Positions 1-8,803 of a stretch of 64,000 nt of DNA are shown here, piece by piece. The translations under genes and the position numbers were made by a program. Location of the stretch: the NCBI GenBank assembly GCA_023436495.1, contig JAEZIT010000040.1, forward strand, positions 1-64,000. The letters are read 5' to 3'. How positions within the stretch are numbered: the first letter of the stretch is position 1; each line of letters begins with the position of its first letter. The DNA is from Acidobacteriota bacterium. GTDB lineage: Bacteria; Acidobacteriota; Blastocatellia; Pyrinomonadales; Pyrinomonadaceae. The notes under the pieces were generated by a model that worked only from the letters and a program-made list of their open reading frames with translations, searched no databases and had not been told where the DNA came from.

Positions 1-163
1 TTCGATCCTGACGAAGGATGGCCGGAAAACGTTGACGGACAAAGCATTTATCGTGACGGCGGGCGAGGAAAGAACCGAAACGCCGGTTGCGTCAAACGAA
101 GACTTTAATATGCTGCTTAAGCGCGAATTTGGAATACGCGCGGTCCAGGCCTCGGTCGCCTAA
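1..163 (+). CDS. Probable arylamine N-acetyltransferase, C-terminal end (partial)
   Basis: An open frame enters from the left edge (first full codon at base 2) and stops with TAA at 161-163, giving the last 53 residues of a protein. The tail, with a beta-strand-like stretch (TLTDKAFIVTAG) followed by an acidic linker and LLKREFGI, resembles the C-terminal end of arylamine N-acetyltransferases, where the last helix carries a similar L-L-x-x-x-F-G-I pattern. These enzymes transfer acetyl from acetyl-CoA to arylamines. The catalytic Cys-His-Asp triad lies off the window, so the call rests on this short tail only. It could be another protein with a similar end. Confidence 0.4.
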   Translation, partial: SILTKDGRKTLTDKAFIVTAGEERTETPVASNEDFNMLLKREFGIRAVQASVA

Positions 164-260
164 TACAGATACCGATCACGCGGGCACGTGAAACTGCACG
201 AAACGCTTTGGCATTGTCCGCGTTGTTTCGAGTTATTACGTGGTTTATCCTTTAGCAAAT

Positions 261-1283
261 ATGTCGCAATCAATTTCATATTCGGACGCGGGGGTTTCGA
301 TCGATAATGCCAACCGGGCGGTGGCGAAGATCCGCGAATTTGCTCGGAGCACGTTCAACGAGCGGACGCTGACGGAGATCGGCAGTTTCGGCGGGATGTT
401 TTCGGCTGCGTTCCCGGGAATGGCCGATCCAATTCTTGTCGCTTCGGCTGACGGCGTAGGGACAAAGCTAAAGCTCGCTTTCGATACGGGCATCCACAAC
501 ACGGTGGGCGCGGACCTGGTCAATCATTGCGTAAATGACATATTGGTCCAAGGCGCTCGTCCGCTGTTCTTTCTGGATTATTTCGCGACCGGAAAGCTCG
601 AGCCGGACGTAACTGCCTCCGTCGTCGAGGGTATGGCGCGGGCCTGCAAAGAGAACGGCTGCGTGCTGCTCGGCGGCGAGACGGCCGAGATGCCGGACTT
701 TTATCCTCCGGGCGAATACGACCTTGCGGGATTTATCGTCGGCGTTGTCGATAAGTCGAAAGTGATCGACGGGAAGTCGATCGCACCGGGCGACGCGGTG
801 CTCGGAATCCCTTCGAACGGCCTGCAGACGAACGGCTATTCGCTCGCGAGAAAGCTCTTTTTCGAGGTTGGCGGATATAAAACGGATACTTATCTCGACG
901 AACTAGGCGCGACGGTCGGCGAAGCTTTGCTGGCGACACATCAAAGTTTTCTCCCGCAGATCGGACCGCTGCTTGACTCGGGAATGATCAAAGGCCTAGC
1001 TCACATAACAGGCGGTGGATTCCTTGAAAACATCCCACGCATCTTGCCCGAAGGCGTCTCGGTCGAAATAAAGCGCGGCACCTGGCCGGAACTTCCTGTT
1101 TTTGGCATTATGCAGAAACTCGGGAACGTCGAGGACAAAGAGATGTTCCGGACTTTCAATATGGGGATCGGGATGGTCGTTGTCTGTTCCGAGGAATCCA
1201 AAGAAAACGTGACGTCCCAGCTAGGCGGTTGCTTTGAGATCGGGCGGGTTGTACCTGGCCAGAATATGGTCTCGATCGGCTAA
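261..1283 (+). CDS. purM: Phosphoribosylformylglycinamidine cyclo-ligase (AIR synthetase)
   Basis: This enzyme closes the imidazole ring in de novo purine synthesis, using ATP to turn FGAM into AIR in the cytoplasm. The 340-residue product has the family's normal length. Seen are the N-terminal SYSDAGVSI (residues 6-14), FGGMF, the nucleotide-binding loop DGVGTKLK (64-71), VNDILVQGA, GGETAEMPDFY near residue 140, GLQTNGYSLAR and HITGGGFLENIPR. An upstream in-frame GTG at 240 would add seven residues (VVYPLAN-type) absent from the family, so the ATG at 261 is preferred. purN, from the same pathway, lies 2.3 kb downstream, but two unrelated genes separate them, so they are not an operon. Confidence 0.97.
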   Translation: MSQSISYSDAGVSIDNANRAVAKIREFARSTFNERTLTEIGSFGGMFSAAFPGMADPILVASADGVGTKLKLAFDTGIHNTVGADLVNHCVNDILVQGARPLFFLDYFATGKLEPDVTASVVEGMARACKENGCVLLGGETAEMPDFYPPGEYDLAGFIVGVVDKSKVIDGKSIAPGDAVLGIPSNGLQTNGYSLARKLFFEVGGYKTDTYLDELGATVGEALLATHQSFLPQIGPLLDSGMIKGLAHITGGGFLENIPRILPEGVSVEIKRGTWPELPVFGIMQKLGNVEDKEMFRTFNMGIGMVVVCSEESKENVTSQLGGCFEIGRVVPGQNMVSIG

Positions 1284-1321
1284 AGCCGGAACAATAAAAC
1301 TTTACTGTCGTAAACTGAGCT

Positions 1322-2869
1322 ATGAGAACTGAGCTCGGCTCTTCGCGCTATTGGCAGGCACCGATTTTTATAGCCTTCCTTTTTGCACTCTTAAAAATTT
1401 TGATTTACATCGTCGCCGGGGCTAACTACGGTTACTTCCGGGACGAACTTTATTTTCTCGCCTGCGCGGACAATCTTGCATGGGGCTATCCTGACCACGC
1501 ACCGCTGAGCGTTTTCCTTACGTGGGCGAGCCGGGCGGTAATTGGCGACTCCCTTTACGCGATCCATCTGCTGCCCACGCTTGCGGGCGCGCTCAAGATC
1601 GTAATGACAGGCCTTGTCGTCCGCGAATTCGGCGGGCGGCACATGGCGACGCTGCTTGCGTGCCTCTGCGTTCTGGTCGCTCCGGTGTATCTCGGGATCG
1701 ACCTTTTGCTGTCGATGAACGCCTACGAGCCGGTCTTGTGGATGGGCTGCGTGCTTTGCTACATCTGGGCCGTCAAGCGTGGTGATCCGCGATACTGGCT
1801 GCTGTTCGGGGCGTTCGCGGGACTCGGGCTGATGAACAAGCACTCGATGCTCTTCTTCGGGCTCGCGTTTGTCATCGGGCTCGTGCTGACGCAGGACCGG
1901 AAGGTCTTCCGCGGCGTGCACGTCTGGCTCGGGGCAGTTATCGCGTTCGTCTTGTTCCTGCCGAATTTGATCTGGCAGGTGAGCAATGATCTCCCCACGC
2001 TTGAGCTTCTGCGCAATGTCCAGGAGACGGGCAAAAATGTCGTGCTTGCGCCGCACGAATTCCTCTGGCAGCAGGTTTTTATCTTGCTGCCGCTAACAGC
2101 ACCAGTATGGATAGCGGGGTTGTGGTGGCTGTTGGCGGACCGCAGCGGTAAGCGATTTCGCACGCTTGGGATCGCATACATCGCCGTGCTGGTGCTGATG
2201 ATCGTGCTCAAGGCGAAGAACTATTACCTGGTGCCTGTTTATCCCATGCTATTTGCCGCCGGTGGCGTATTCTGGGAGCGGCTGTTTTCTCGGTTCGGGC
2301 TAGTGCGGACGGCTGGAATTGCCTACGCCGCGCTTCTGGCCTTTGCGGGTATCGTCTTCCTGCCGGCGGCAGTTCCGATACTGCCGGTAGAGAAATTCGT
2401 CCAGTATCAAGAGACACTCGGAATCGCGCCGCCGAAGACAGAGGTGGGGCATAGCGGGCCGCTTCCGCAGCTCTATGGCGACAGGTTTGGCTGGGAGGAG
2501 ATGACGGAAAAAGTTGCCGAGGTTTTCAATTCACTGCCCGCGGACGAACGCGAACGCGCGGCGATATTCACCAGCAACTACGGGCAGGCAGGCGCGATCG
2601 ACCATTTCGGAGCGAAGTACGGCATGCCGAAGGCGATCAGCGGGCATCAAAGTTATTATATGTGGGGCCCGCGCGGGTTTGACGGAAGCACAATGATCGT
2701 ACTTGGTTTCTCAGCCGAGAGAGCGAGACGTTTCTGCGGAAGTGTCGAGGAGCACGACCGCGTTGAACATCCTTACTCTATGGGAGAAGAACGATATAAC
2801 ATTCTCGTCTGCCGTGACCTGAAAAAGCCTTTGGCACAGCTCTGGCCGGATATGAAGTTCTGGAACTAG
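1322..2869 (+). CDS. GT39/ArnT-like membrane glycosyltransferase
   Basis: A 515-residue integral membrane protein with about ten hydrophobic segments. The N-terminal part has the signature of family-39 (PMT_2/ArnT-like) glycosyltransferases: after the first membrane helix comes YFRDELYFLACADNLAWGY with the DE pair near residues 38-41, then PDHAPLSVFLTW. In this family the acidic residues in the first large periplasmic loop are catalytic, and sugar is moved from a polyprenyl-phosphate donor to a lipid or protein acceptor. The C-terminal 150 residues are soluble and presumably periplasmic. Acceptor and sugar cannot be read from the sequence. A TAAACT hexamer sits 5 nt before the ATG, so the mRNA may be leaderless. 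Confidence 0.85.
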   Translation: MRTELGSSRYWQAPIFIAFLFALLKILIYIVAGANYGYFRDELYFLACADNLAWGYPDHAPLSVFLTWASRAVIGDSLYAIHLLPTLAGALKIVMTGLVVREFGGRHMATLLACLCVLVAPVYLGIDLLLSMNAYEPVLWMGCVLCYIWAVKRGDPRYWLLFGAFAGLGLMNKHSMLFFGLAFVIGLVLTQDRKVFRGVHVWLGAVIAFVLFLPNLIWQVSNDLPTLELLRNVQETGKNVVLAPHEFLWQQVFILLPLTAPVWIAGLWWLLADRSGKRFRTLGIAYIAVLVLMIVLKAKNYYLVPVYPMLFAAGGVFWERLFSRFGLVRTAGIAYAALLAFAGIVFLPAAVPILPVEKFVQYQETLGIAPPKTEVGHSGPLPQLYGDRFGWEEMTEKVAEVFNSLPADERERAAIFTSNYGQAGAIDHFGAKYGMPKAISGHQSYYMWGPRGFDGSTMIVLGFSAERARRFCGSVEEHDRVEHPYSMGEERYNILVCRDLKKPLAQLWPDMKFWN

Positions 2870-2898
2870 GCTTAGATGGAATAACCGTGAAGATAGAC

Positions 2899-3495
2899 TT
2901 ACTTGTCTCGTTCCGGAATTGATTTAAAGAATTCCCGGATCTCGTCAAGCGGTTCCGGGCCGATTATTTCCGTCTGATGATCCCTGACGACCGTCTTGTC
3001 CGAATTCATCCGCTCACGCATTGTCTGGCCTTTGATGACCTTTTTGACGACGACGGCGGGAACGCTGTGGTCGATCACGGTTATCTCGGCATCGCGTCGA
3101 AACGCCGGCACCAACTCGCCGGTATCTTCTACCTTATATTGGCCATCCGGGACCTTTTTATAATCGATCAGAGCGACGAACATCGTATTTGCCGCGGGCA
3201 AGGTATATGTGGCGCTCGCGTGTTTAGGGTCGATGGAAAATTTGAAATCCCCGCCTTCTCGACGCTCCAGTTGATAAATGTACCCACCGTACGGTTTATA
3301 GGGTTTTGGAACGGTCTTGCCGGGAATCTGTGTGACCTTCTTTACAAGATTTTCCAGATCGGCGGTTTCATCCGATGATGAAGCATTTGCAGCGGAGGTG
3401 GGCGATTCGGTCGCGGGCGACGACGAGCATCCGAGGGCCGCGAATACGAACACGACGCAAACCGCGAATTTCAAGGTAAGTGATAGTGTTTTCAT
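2899..3495 (-). CDS. Predicted lipoprotein of unknown function
   Basis: A 198-residue protein with a signal peptide and a lipobox (FAALGC, Cys23) followed by a Ser/Ala/Thr-rich linker (residues 24-45). The mature part is hydrophilic, with one region of probable beta structure (KPYGGYIYQLERR, ATYTLPAANTMFVALIDY). No catalytic motif is recognised. It probably sits on the periplasmic face of a membrane. It is transcribed divergently from purN; the 104 bases between them must hold both promoters, but no clear -35/-10 pair was found. I do not recognise the family. Confidence 0.75.
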   Translation of the reverse strand: MKTLSLTLKFAVCVVFVFAALGCSSSPATESPTSAANASSSDETADLENLVKKVTQIPGKTVPKPYKPYGGYIYQLERREGGDFKFSIDPKHASATYTLPAANTMFVALIDYKKVPDGQYKVEDTGELVPAFRRDAEITVIDHSVPAVVVKKVIKGQTMRERMNSDKTVVRDHQTEIIGPEPLDEIREFFKSIPERDK

Positions 3496-3599
3496 AGTTT
3501 CTGATCGTGACTGCCGACGACATTATGCGCGAAAAGCCGGCCCAGTTCAATGCGGTTTTTACCGAAGCGTAGGCTATATGCGAGAATACGGATTTCTAT

Positions 3600-4214
3600 A
3601 TGAAAATTGGCATTTTGATATCGGGTCGCGGATCGAACATGGTAGCGATCGTCGATGCGGTCAGGAACGGCGAGATACCAGATTCGGAAGTTGCGGTCGT
3701 CATTAGCGACAAACGGACGGCTCCGGGACTGGAGAAGGCACGGACGCGCGGCGTCGAAACCGCCGTGATCGAAAGGCAGGGTCGCACGCGCGAAGAGCAC
3801 GATGCTGAGTTGATGAGGGAATTGCAGCGGCGCGGCGTCGAACTTGTGTGCCTAGCGGGTTATATGCGGCTGCTGTCATGCGATTTTATACGAGCTTTTC
3901 CGAACAGGATCGTAAATATCCACCCTAGTTTGCTGCCTTCGTTCCCGGGATTGGACGCACAGGAACAAGCCATTGAGCATGGCGTGAAGGTTTCGGGCTG
4001 CACAGTGCATTTCGTTGATGAAGACCTGGACGCGGGGCCGATAATCCTGCAAAGGACCGTCGAGGTGAAGGACGACGATACCGTGGAAACATTATCGGCG
4101 AGGATCCTGGAGCAGGAACACGCGGCATATGTCGAAGCCGTCAGGAGAATTACCGCGGGAGAGCTTCGCTTTGAGGGACGTAAAACGATCTTCGAAGTAA
4201 ACGACATCCGATAG
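3600..4214 (+). CDS. purN: Phosphoribosylglycinamide formyltransferase (GART)
   Basis: PurN transfers a formyl group from 10-formyltetrahydrofolate to GAR, the third step of purine synthesis. The 204-residue product has the usual length. The catalytic residues fall at the E. coli positions: Asn106 and His108 in IVNIHPSLLPSF and Asp144 in DEDLDAGPI. The phosphate-binding loop SGRGSNM is at residues 8-14 and the folate-binding GYMRLL near 87-92. No strong ribosome-binding site precedes the ATG at 3600, but the protein begins exactly where the family does. Confidence 0.96.
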   Translation: MKIGILISGRGSNMVAIVDAVRNGEIPDSEVAVVISDKRTAPGLEKARTRGVETAVIERQGRTREEHDAELMRELQRRGVELVCLAGYMRLLSCDFIRAFPNRIVNIHPSLLPSFPGLDAQEQAIEHGVKVSGCTVHFVDEDLDAGPIILQRTVEVKDDDTVETLSARILEQEHAAYVEAVRRITAGELRFEGRKTIFEVNDIR

Positions 4215-4224
4215 CTTGTAAATA

Positions 4225-4824
4225 TCAGCTTACGTTAATGCCGGTGGATCTGAAGTTGATATCGTACCAGGCCCGAACGCGCGAGAGGTATTCGCGTTTC
4301 CAATTATAGCCTTCCCGAGTGTAATCGCGCCGCTTTGCATTTAAGCCGATCGCGTCGATGCCAAAACTCCGGCATAGATAGAGCGATCGTGACAGATGAT
4401 AATCCTGCGTCACAACGACCGCTGTATCGACCCCAAATACATGTCTCGCACGGCTGCACGATTCGTAGGTGCGCGTGCCCTGATCATCAACGATCAAATC
4501 GGCCTCAGGCACCCCAAGTTCGAGGGCAAGCGTTTTCATCACGGCGGGCTCATTTTCCCCGCCGCTAATCAGTAGTTTACGCGCCTTTCCGGCTTTATAG
4601 AGGTCGACGCCAGTCAATACGCGGTCGTAAAGCATGTGTGACGGAAGGCCATCCCGTCCGACTTTGGCACCCAAAACTATCGCGACGGAATATTCGTTGG
4701 GAACACTCTCGACATCATTGAAGGTCTTTCCGGCCGAATACGAATTGACCCGGTTATTTATCAAGATAACGGCGAGAAGCATCAACATAACGGACACGGC
4801 CATTACAATCAGGAGTCGCTTCAT
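4225..4824 (-). CDS. SanA/YdcF/ElyC-family (DUF218) membrane protein
   Basis: A 199-residue protein with one N-terminal membrane helix (residues 5-24) and a DUF218 domain. Seen are the family landmarks VAIVLGAKV, the SGGENEPAVM loop, the GTRTYESCSRAR stretch and VVTQDYHLSRSLYLCRSFG with the conserved His. SanA of enteric bacteria is tied to envelope barrier function and vancomycin resistance; the biochemical activity of the family is not settled. It is probably anchored in the inner membrane with the domain outside. It converges on purN, 10 bases away, and lies just downstream of the DUF5694 gene on the same strand. Confidence 0.85.
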   Translation of the reverse strand: MKRLLIVMAVSVMLMLLAVILINNRVNSYSAGKTFNDVESVPNEYSVAIVLGAKVGRDGLPSHMLYDRVLTGVDLYKAGKARKLLISGGENEPAVMKTLALELGVPEADLIVDDQGTRTYESCSRARHVFGVDTAVVVTQDYHLSRSLYLCRSFGIDAIGLNAKRRDYTREGYNWKREYLSRVRAWYDINFRSTGINVS

Positions 4825-4872
4825 AGGGAATGTCTTAGTCGGTGCCGGGAAGTGCCGGAATTTATTGGTATT

Positions 4873-5709
4873 CTATTGTGCCGCGTCCGGCACAAATTCC
4901 TCGAGCTTGCGAAGACGAAATGTTGGGTCTGCCTCGAAGGCCTGTCGGAGCCAGCCCAGGTGTCCCGCGCCGAAGATAACGAGCACACGATCGTCAGGTG
5001 ATGTTGCGAGCTTAGCGACGTTATTGAAGATCCGGATGTTTCGCCTGTACCATTCCGCCAAAAGATCGGGGCCGGCGTAATCGTAGGGCTCGCCGAAGTG
5101 AGCCATTCGATAGTATAGCCCAACGTCGCTCGCGACCTGCTCGTCCGAATTCATGAAAAGCAGCGTATCAAGGATAGTATTGCTGCTCAGGAATTCACTC
5201 TGCTTGTTCACAGTGGCTCTGCCGCTCGCCATCATTGCGTCGAGCTCGGCCGAGCGGCCGGTTGCCTTGGCGTACTTATCGAGCCGCAGGAAAGGGAATT
5301 CGCCATCGGCGTCGCAAGCGCAGACGGACGGGTGACCGAGCGTCTTCGCCATTCGCAACCCGATCTGGTCGACCTCATTTGCGGTCAGCGTGTATTCCCC
5401 GGCCCGATACTTCGCATATCGTTCGTCGAGGTTCTTCTGCGAAGATTGCTCGAGCGCGATCCTGGTCGGCCTGAAACGCGCAAGGATTCGGACGAGTTTG
5501 GCTACTTCCCGCTGCCGCTTTTCCGCTAAGACGTCGTCACTTTTCATATTTATGACGTCGCGTTCCGGGTTTGCCATGTGGTATACGCCGACTACCAGCA
5601 CTTCGGCGCGCTTTGAGTCTTTGTTTTGCGATTCGACCATTTGCGCGGATGCCTCCGGAACTCCGAAAAACAGCGAGAATAATGCCGCGCATGCCAAAAT
5701 TACTTTCAT
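4873..5709 (-). CDS. Secreted DUF5694 (TraB-like) protein
   Basis: The 278-residue product begins with a signal peptide (MKVILACAALFSLFFG, cleavage likely after ASA). The mature part has VVGVYHMANP near the start, a block of charged helices with RPTRIALEQS, and near the end VLVIFGAGHLGWLRQAF. The pairing of an N-terminal GxYH with a C-terminal GAGH is characteristic of the DUF5694/TraB-like group, in which the histidines and acidic residues may form a metal or hydrolase site; no activity has been proved for this subgroup. An upstream ATG at 5733 would put eight residues before the signal peptide, so the start at 5709 is preferred. The gene is followed by the SanA-like gene 48 bases downstream. 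Confidence 0.75.
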   Translation of the reverse strand: MKVILACAALFSLFFGVPEASAQMVESQNKDSKRAEVLVVGVYHMANPERDVINMKSDDVLAEKRQREVAKLVRILARFRPTRIALEQSSQKNLDERYAKYRAGEYTLTANEVDQIGLRMAKTLGHPSVCACDADGEFPFLRLDKYAKATGRSAELDAMMASGRATVNKQSEFLSSNTILDTLLFMNSDEQVASDVGLYYRMAHFGEPYDYAGPDLLAEWYRRNIRIFNNVAKLATSPDDRVLVIFGAGHLGWLRQAFEADPTFRLRKLEEFVPDAAQ

Positions 5710-5925
5710 TCTTAATCTCCTCAAAAATGGCATCTATATTTAGAATTGCTTTTCAAATTAATAACACCGAACTTTCTGCTTTTGTGACAATGTCTATCAG
5801 GCGGCCCCGGAGCCTGTTGGGTCGAAGTAACGTAAACGGCCCCCGAAACGGAAAAGTTCCTTAAAAACGGAGGTTAATGGGCGGGAGAAGGAGCCGTTAG
5901 GGACGGCGGCACTGCCGTTCCCGCT

Positions 5926-5954
5926 TTGACAGAAAGGCGGTTTTTCCCTAAACT
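5926..5954 (+). promoter_or_regulatory. Sigma-70-type promoter for rpmH/rnpA
   Basis: TTGACA at 5926-5931 and TAAACT at 5949-5954 are separated by 17 bp, which is optimal for housekeeping sigma. Transcription would start about 35 bases before rpmH. It is the best promoter of this type in the window and stands at the head of the rpmH-rnpA-yidD-yidC-jag-mnmE run. Confidence 0.7.
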
Positions 5955-5981
5955 TTAAGTTTTCACTTTTGAGTGAATTTG

Positions 5982-6536
5982 ATGGAGCGTAAATATGCCA
6001 AAGAGAACATTTCAACCCAACAACCGTCGCCGTGCGAAAAAGCACGGATTCAGAGCGAGGATGGCGACCAAGAACGGCCGCGCAGTATTGAAGCGCCGCC
6101 GAGCGAAAGGACGCAAGAGATTAACGGTTCAACACTATTAAACCTTAGCCTGCCGAAGGAAGCACGGCTTCGCAAGCCCGCCGAATTTCGCCGCGTTTAC
6201 GAACATGGCAAGCGTATAGAAGGCCGTTTTATGACGGTTTTCATTTTGCCCAACGATAAGACGCTGCAAAGGATAGGCATTACGGCTTCGAAAAAGGCGA
6301 TCGGAAAGGCCCATGACCGCAACCGGGCAAAACGCCTGCTGCGTGAGGCCTTTCGATTAAGCCGGAAAGAGCTGGGCGAGATACCGACGAGATACGATTG
6401 GGTATTGAACGCTCGGCGAAGCCTGCTGAATGTGAAGCTCGAACGTCCGCTTGCGGAATTTCGACAGATCGCGGCAAAGGTTAAAACATCAGAACTCGAA
6501 AGAGGCGATCGAAACGTCGGGGCACTAAAGCGGTGA
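5982..6536 (+). CDS. rnpA: RNase P protein component, reading through rpmH in another frame
   Basis: RnpA is the protein subunit of RNase P, which matures the 5' end of tRNAs. The conserved domain covers roughly residues 55-150 of this 184-residue frame, with [14 protein letters not shown] and the RNA-binding signature [11 protein letters not shown] (residues 112-122). The frame has no ATG, GTG or TTG between the end of rpmH and the conserved core; the only such starts are at 5973 (GTG), 5979 (TTG) and 5982 (ATG), all upstream of rpmH. The conservative reading is therefore a long N-terminal extension that overlaps all of rpmH, as known in Thermus. The alternative is a rare start such as CTG at 6150 or ATT at 6120. 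The stop overlaps the yidD start. Confidence 0.85.
   Translation: MERKYAKENISTQQPSPCEKARIQSEDGDQERPRSIEAPPSERTQEINGSTLLNLSLPKEARLRKPAEFRRVYEHGKRIEGRFMTVFILPNDKTLQRIGITASKKAIGKAHDRNRAKRLLREAFRLSRKELGEIPTRYDWVLNARRSLLNVKLERPLAEFRQIAAKVKTSELERGDRNVGALKR
5995..6141 (+). CDS. rpmH: Ribosomal protein bL34
   Basis: A 48-residue, very basic protein starting [19 protein letters not shown] and ending RLTVQHY. The pattern K-R-T-x-Q-P-N-x-R-R-R-x-x-x-H-G-F, followed by RMATKNGR and [13 protein letters not shown], is diagnostic of bL34 of the large ribosomal subunit. A GGAG at 5984-5987 is well placed as its ribosome-binding site and lies directly after the ATG proposed for rnpA. The gene is fully contained in the rnpA frame, shifted relative to it. 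dnaA, the usual upstream neighbour, is absent here. Confidence 0.97.
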   Translation: MPKRTFQPNNRRRAKKHGFRARMATKNGRAVLKRRRAKGRKRLTVQHY

Positions 6537-6742
6537 AGTATTTAGTTTTAGATCTGTTAAGCCTTTACAAGACGTTTCTTTCGCCTTTTTTGCCGCCCGC
6601 GTGCCGATTTGAACCTTCGTGTTCCGAATATTGCCGACAGGCAGTGGAAAAATACGGGGCGATCCGCGGAACATGGATGGGCGCAAAGCGTATACTTCGG
6701 TGTCAGCCCTTTTGCAAGGGCGGGCACGACCCGGTGAAGTGA
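6533..6742 (+). CDS. yidD: Membrane protein insertion efficiency factor YidD
   Basis: A 69-residue protein with the whole YidD signature: an N-terminal amphipathic helix (LLSLYKTFLSPFLPPAC), CRFEPSCSEYC and the closing CQPFCKGGHDPV. It acts at the inner membrane and supports insertion by YidC. The GTG start at 6533 overlaps the rnpA stop by 4 bases (GTGA), so the two are probably translationally coupled. The 108 bases between it and yidC contain a copy of the TTTTGGATCTTAGATTT-like repeat. Confidence 0.93.
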   Translation: MKYLVLDLLSLYKTFLSPFLPPACRFEPSCSEYCRQAVEKYGAIRGTWMGAKRILRCQPFCKGGHDPVK

Positions 6743-6850
6743 TTTTGGATCTTAGATTTCGAAACTTGGATTGGGTGAATCTGTCATCCGGCCATTCCCG
6801 GAAAGGTCCTTCAACCCGATATCCAGAGTTCCAGGTCCAAAATTGAAGTA

Positions 6851-8785
6851 ATGGATAATTCTAACAATCAGAACCAGTCTCGTTTTTTGATCGCAGCGGT
6901 GGCATCGATGGTGGTGCTATTCGCGTGGTCTTACTTTTTTGCCCCAACGCCGCCTGCGAATAATTCGAACACCGCGGCGAACACGTCCGAGCAAGCGAAT
7001 TCGGCGCCCGCTCCGGCGCCGACGGCAGCTCCGGCCGAACAGGCGGCGGTGCCCGAAACGGTCCCGGCCGCGGACATTATCCCGAACCGCACGATCACGA
7101 TCAAATCGCCGCTGTATGAAGTAAAACTCGATTCAAAGGGCGCTGTTGCAACAAGCTGGATAATTCTGAGAAACAACGGCCCGAAGGGCGATTTTGCAGT
7201 TTACGCGGACGGTTCGACCGCCGGAAACGAGATACCGCTGCAGCTGATATCGCAGCACGCTCTTGCTCAGACGCCGCGTGCCGTGCCGTTTCGGCTGGCG
7301 GTTGATGACGCGAACCTGACGAACATCCTTAACGACCGGAATTACCAGATCTCTATCCCCGAAGAGACGGTCACGCTGGCTGACGGGCAAGAAAAGCAGA
7401 TCGATTTTACACTGACCGACGCCGCCGGGATCGAGGTCAAAAAGAGCTTTGTGTTTCGGGCGAACAGCTTTATCGCGGACCTTGGTATAACGGCAACGCA
7501 GAACGGCCAGACGATACCGGGCACGAAATTGCTGATCGGCGCCAGCATCGGCGATCACGAGATCAATAATCATAATTTCTATCACATCGAATCGGAAGCG
7601 GTCGCGGCGATCAATGACGATATAACGCGGCATCAGGGAAATTATTCGTTTACGTACGGTGCCGACGGCACGGCAGCGTTGGCGGACAGCGGAAAGGTCG
7701 ATTGGGCGGGCGTAGCCGACGCGTATTTCGCGATGGTCGCGATACCGGCGACGCCGTCGCAAGGGTTGGAATACCGGGCCGCGAAATACGACGTACAGAC
7801 CCGGCCGTTTTACGACAGCATAATCAATTGGGCGATCCGCAGCCCGAAAACTCAGGAAACGCGGCATCTGGTGACGACCTATCTTCCGATCAATGCGGAC
7901 GGCTCAACAACAAAGGTCTACACCGGTACAAAGGATTATTTCCTGCTGTCGGACCTCGGCGACAAATTGTCGAGCGACGTCGGCCGGCCGATCTCCATCG
8001 TCAACCTGATCAATTTCAGCAATTACTGGTGGCTGCGATGGATGACGAAGCCGCTGTCGATCCCTATCCTCTACGCACTGAATTTCTTCAACGGGATCAC
8101 GCATAATTACGGCATAGCGATCATCGTCTTTACGTTCCTGTTCTATTCACTGCTGTTCCCGCTGCGTTGGTCGCAGTCGAAATCCTTCAAGAAAGCGTCG
8201 GCTAACGCGCCGAAGATGAAGGAGATCCAGGACAAGATCAAGGACATGCAGAAGAAGGGCGTTCCGATGGACGACCCGCGTATGCGTGCCCTGCAGATGG
8301 AACAGCTAAAGATGACGAAGGACGCACTGCCGATAGGCGGCTGCCTTCCGATGCTGTTGCAGTTTCCGCTGCTGATCGCTTTCTATACGGCCGTGACGGT
8401 TTCGCTCGAGGTTCGCCAGGCATCGTTCCTGTGGCTGCCAGACCTGTCGGCTGCAGATCCGTGGCACCTGCTCGAATTCCTTTTCGCGATATCGATGGTG
8501 TTGGCAATGAAGTTCACACCGACCGCGCCGGCCGTTTCGCCCGAACAGCAGATGCAGCAGAAGATGATGACGTATTTCATGCCCATCATGATGCTGTGGG
8601 TAATGTGGGCCGCCCCGTCAGGACTGCTGTTATACTGGCTGTTCGGTAACGTCGTAAGTTTCGGCCAGCAAATGCTGATCAACCGGATGAACAAGACGGA
8701 TGTGCCGCCGTCGACCCAAGTCGTCGACACAGTGCCCAAGAACGCCAAAAAGGTAAAGACGAAGCCGAAAATGTCTACGTCATAA
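6851..8785 (+). CDS. yidC: Membrane protein insertase YidC
   Basis: A 644-residue YidC/Oxa1 protein of the Gram-negative type. After the first membrane helix (about residues 11-28) comes an Ala/Pro/Asn-rich linker (about 32-75), a large periplasmic beta-sandwich domain (about 80-370), and the conserved five-helix core with GIAIIVFTFLFYSLLFPL, the coiled cytoplasmic hairpin (KMKEIQDKIKDMQKKG) and GGCLPMLLQFPLLIAFY. It inserts and folds inner membrane proteins, alone or with SecYEG. The positively charged C-terminus (KKVKTKPK) fits ribosome contact. It sits in its usual place between yidD and jag. Confidence 0.97.
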   Translation: MDNSNNQNQSRFLIAAVASMVVLFAWSYFFAPTPPANNSNTAANTSEQANSAPAPAPTAAPAEQAAVPETVPAADIIPNRTITIKSPLYEVKLDSKGAVATSWIILRNNGPKGDFAVYADGSTAGNEIPLQLISQHALAQTPRAVPFRLAVDDANLTNILNDRNYQISIPEETVTLADGQEKQIDFTLTDAAGIEVKKSFVFRANSFIADLGITATQNGQTIPGTKLLIGASIGDHEINNHNFYHIESEAVAAINDDITRHQGNYSFTYGADGTAALADSGKVDWAGVADAYFAMVAIPATPSQGLEYRAAKYDVQTRPFYDSIINWAIRSPKTQETRHLVTTYLPINADGSTTKVYTGTKDYFLLSDLGDKLSSDVGRPISIVNLINFSNYWWLRWMTKPLSIPILYALNFFNGITHNYGIAIIVFTFLFYSLLFPLRWSQSKSFKKASANAPKMKEIQDKIKDMQKKGVPMDDPRMRALQMEQLKMTKDALPIGGCLPMLLQFPLLIAFYTAVTVSLEVRQASFLWLPDLSAADPWHLLEFLFAISMVLAMKFTPTAPAVSPEQQMQQKMMTYFMPIMMLWVMWAAPSGLLLYWLFGNVVSFGQQMLINRMNKTDVPPSTQVVDTVPKNAKKVKTKPKMSTS

Positions 8786-8803
8786 GCCTGTAACTCATTA
8801 ATT

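Noticed and set aside
180..195. CACGTGAAAC half-match to parS before purM
   Set aside because: Only 10 of 16 consensus bases match and the left half is GC-rich.
1391..2056. 221-codon minus-strand frame inside the glycosyltransferase gene
   Set aside because: Charged, repetitive composition typical of antisense to a membrane protein; no start signal.
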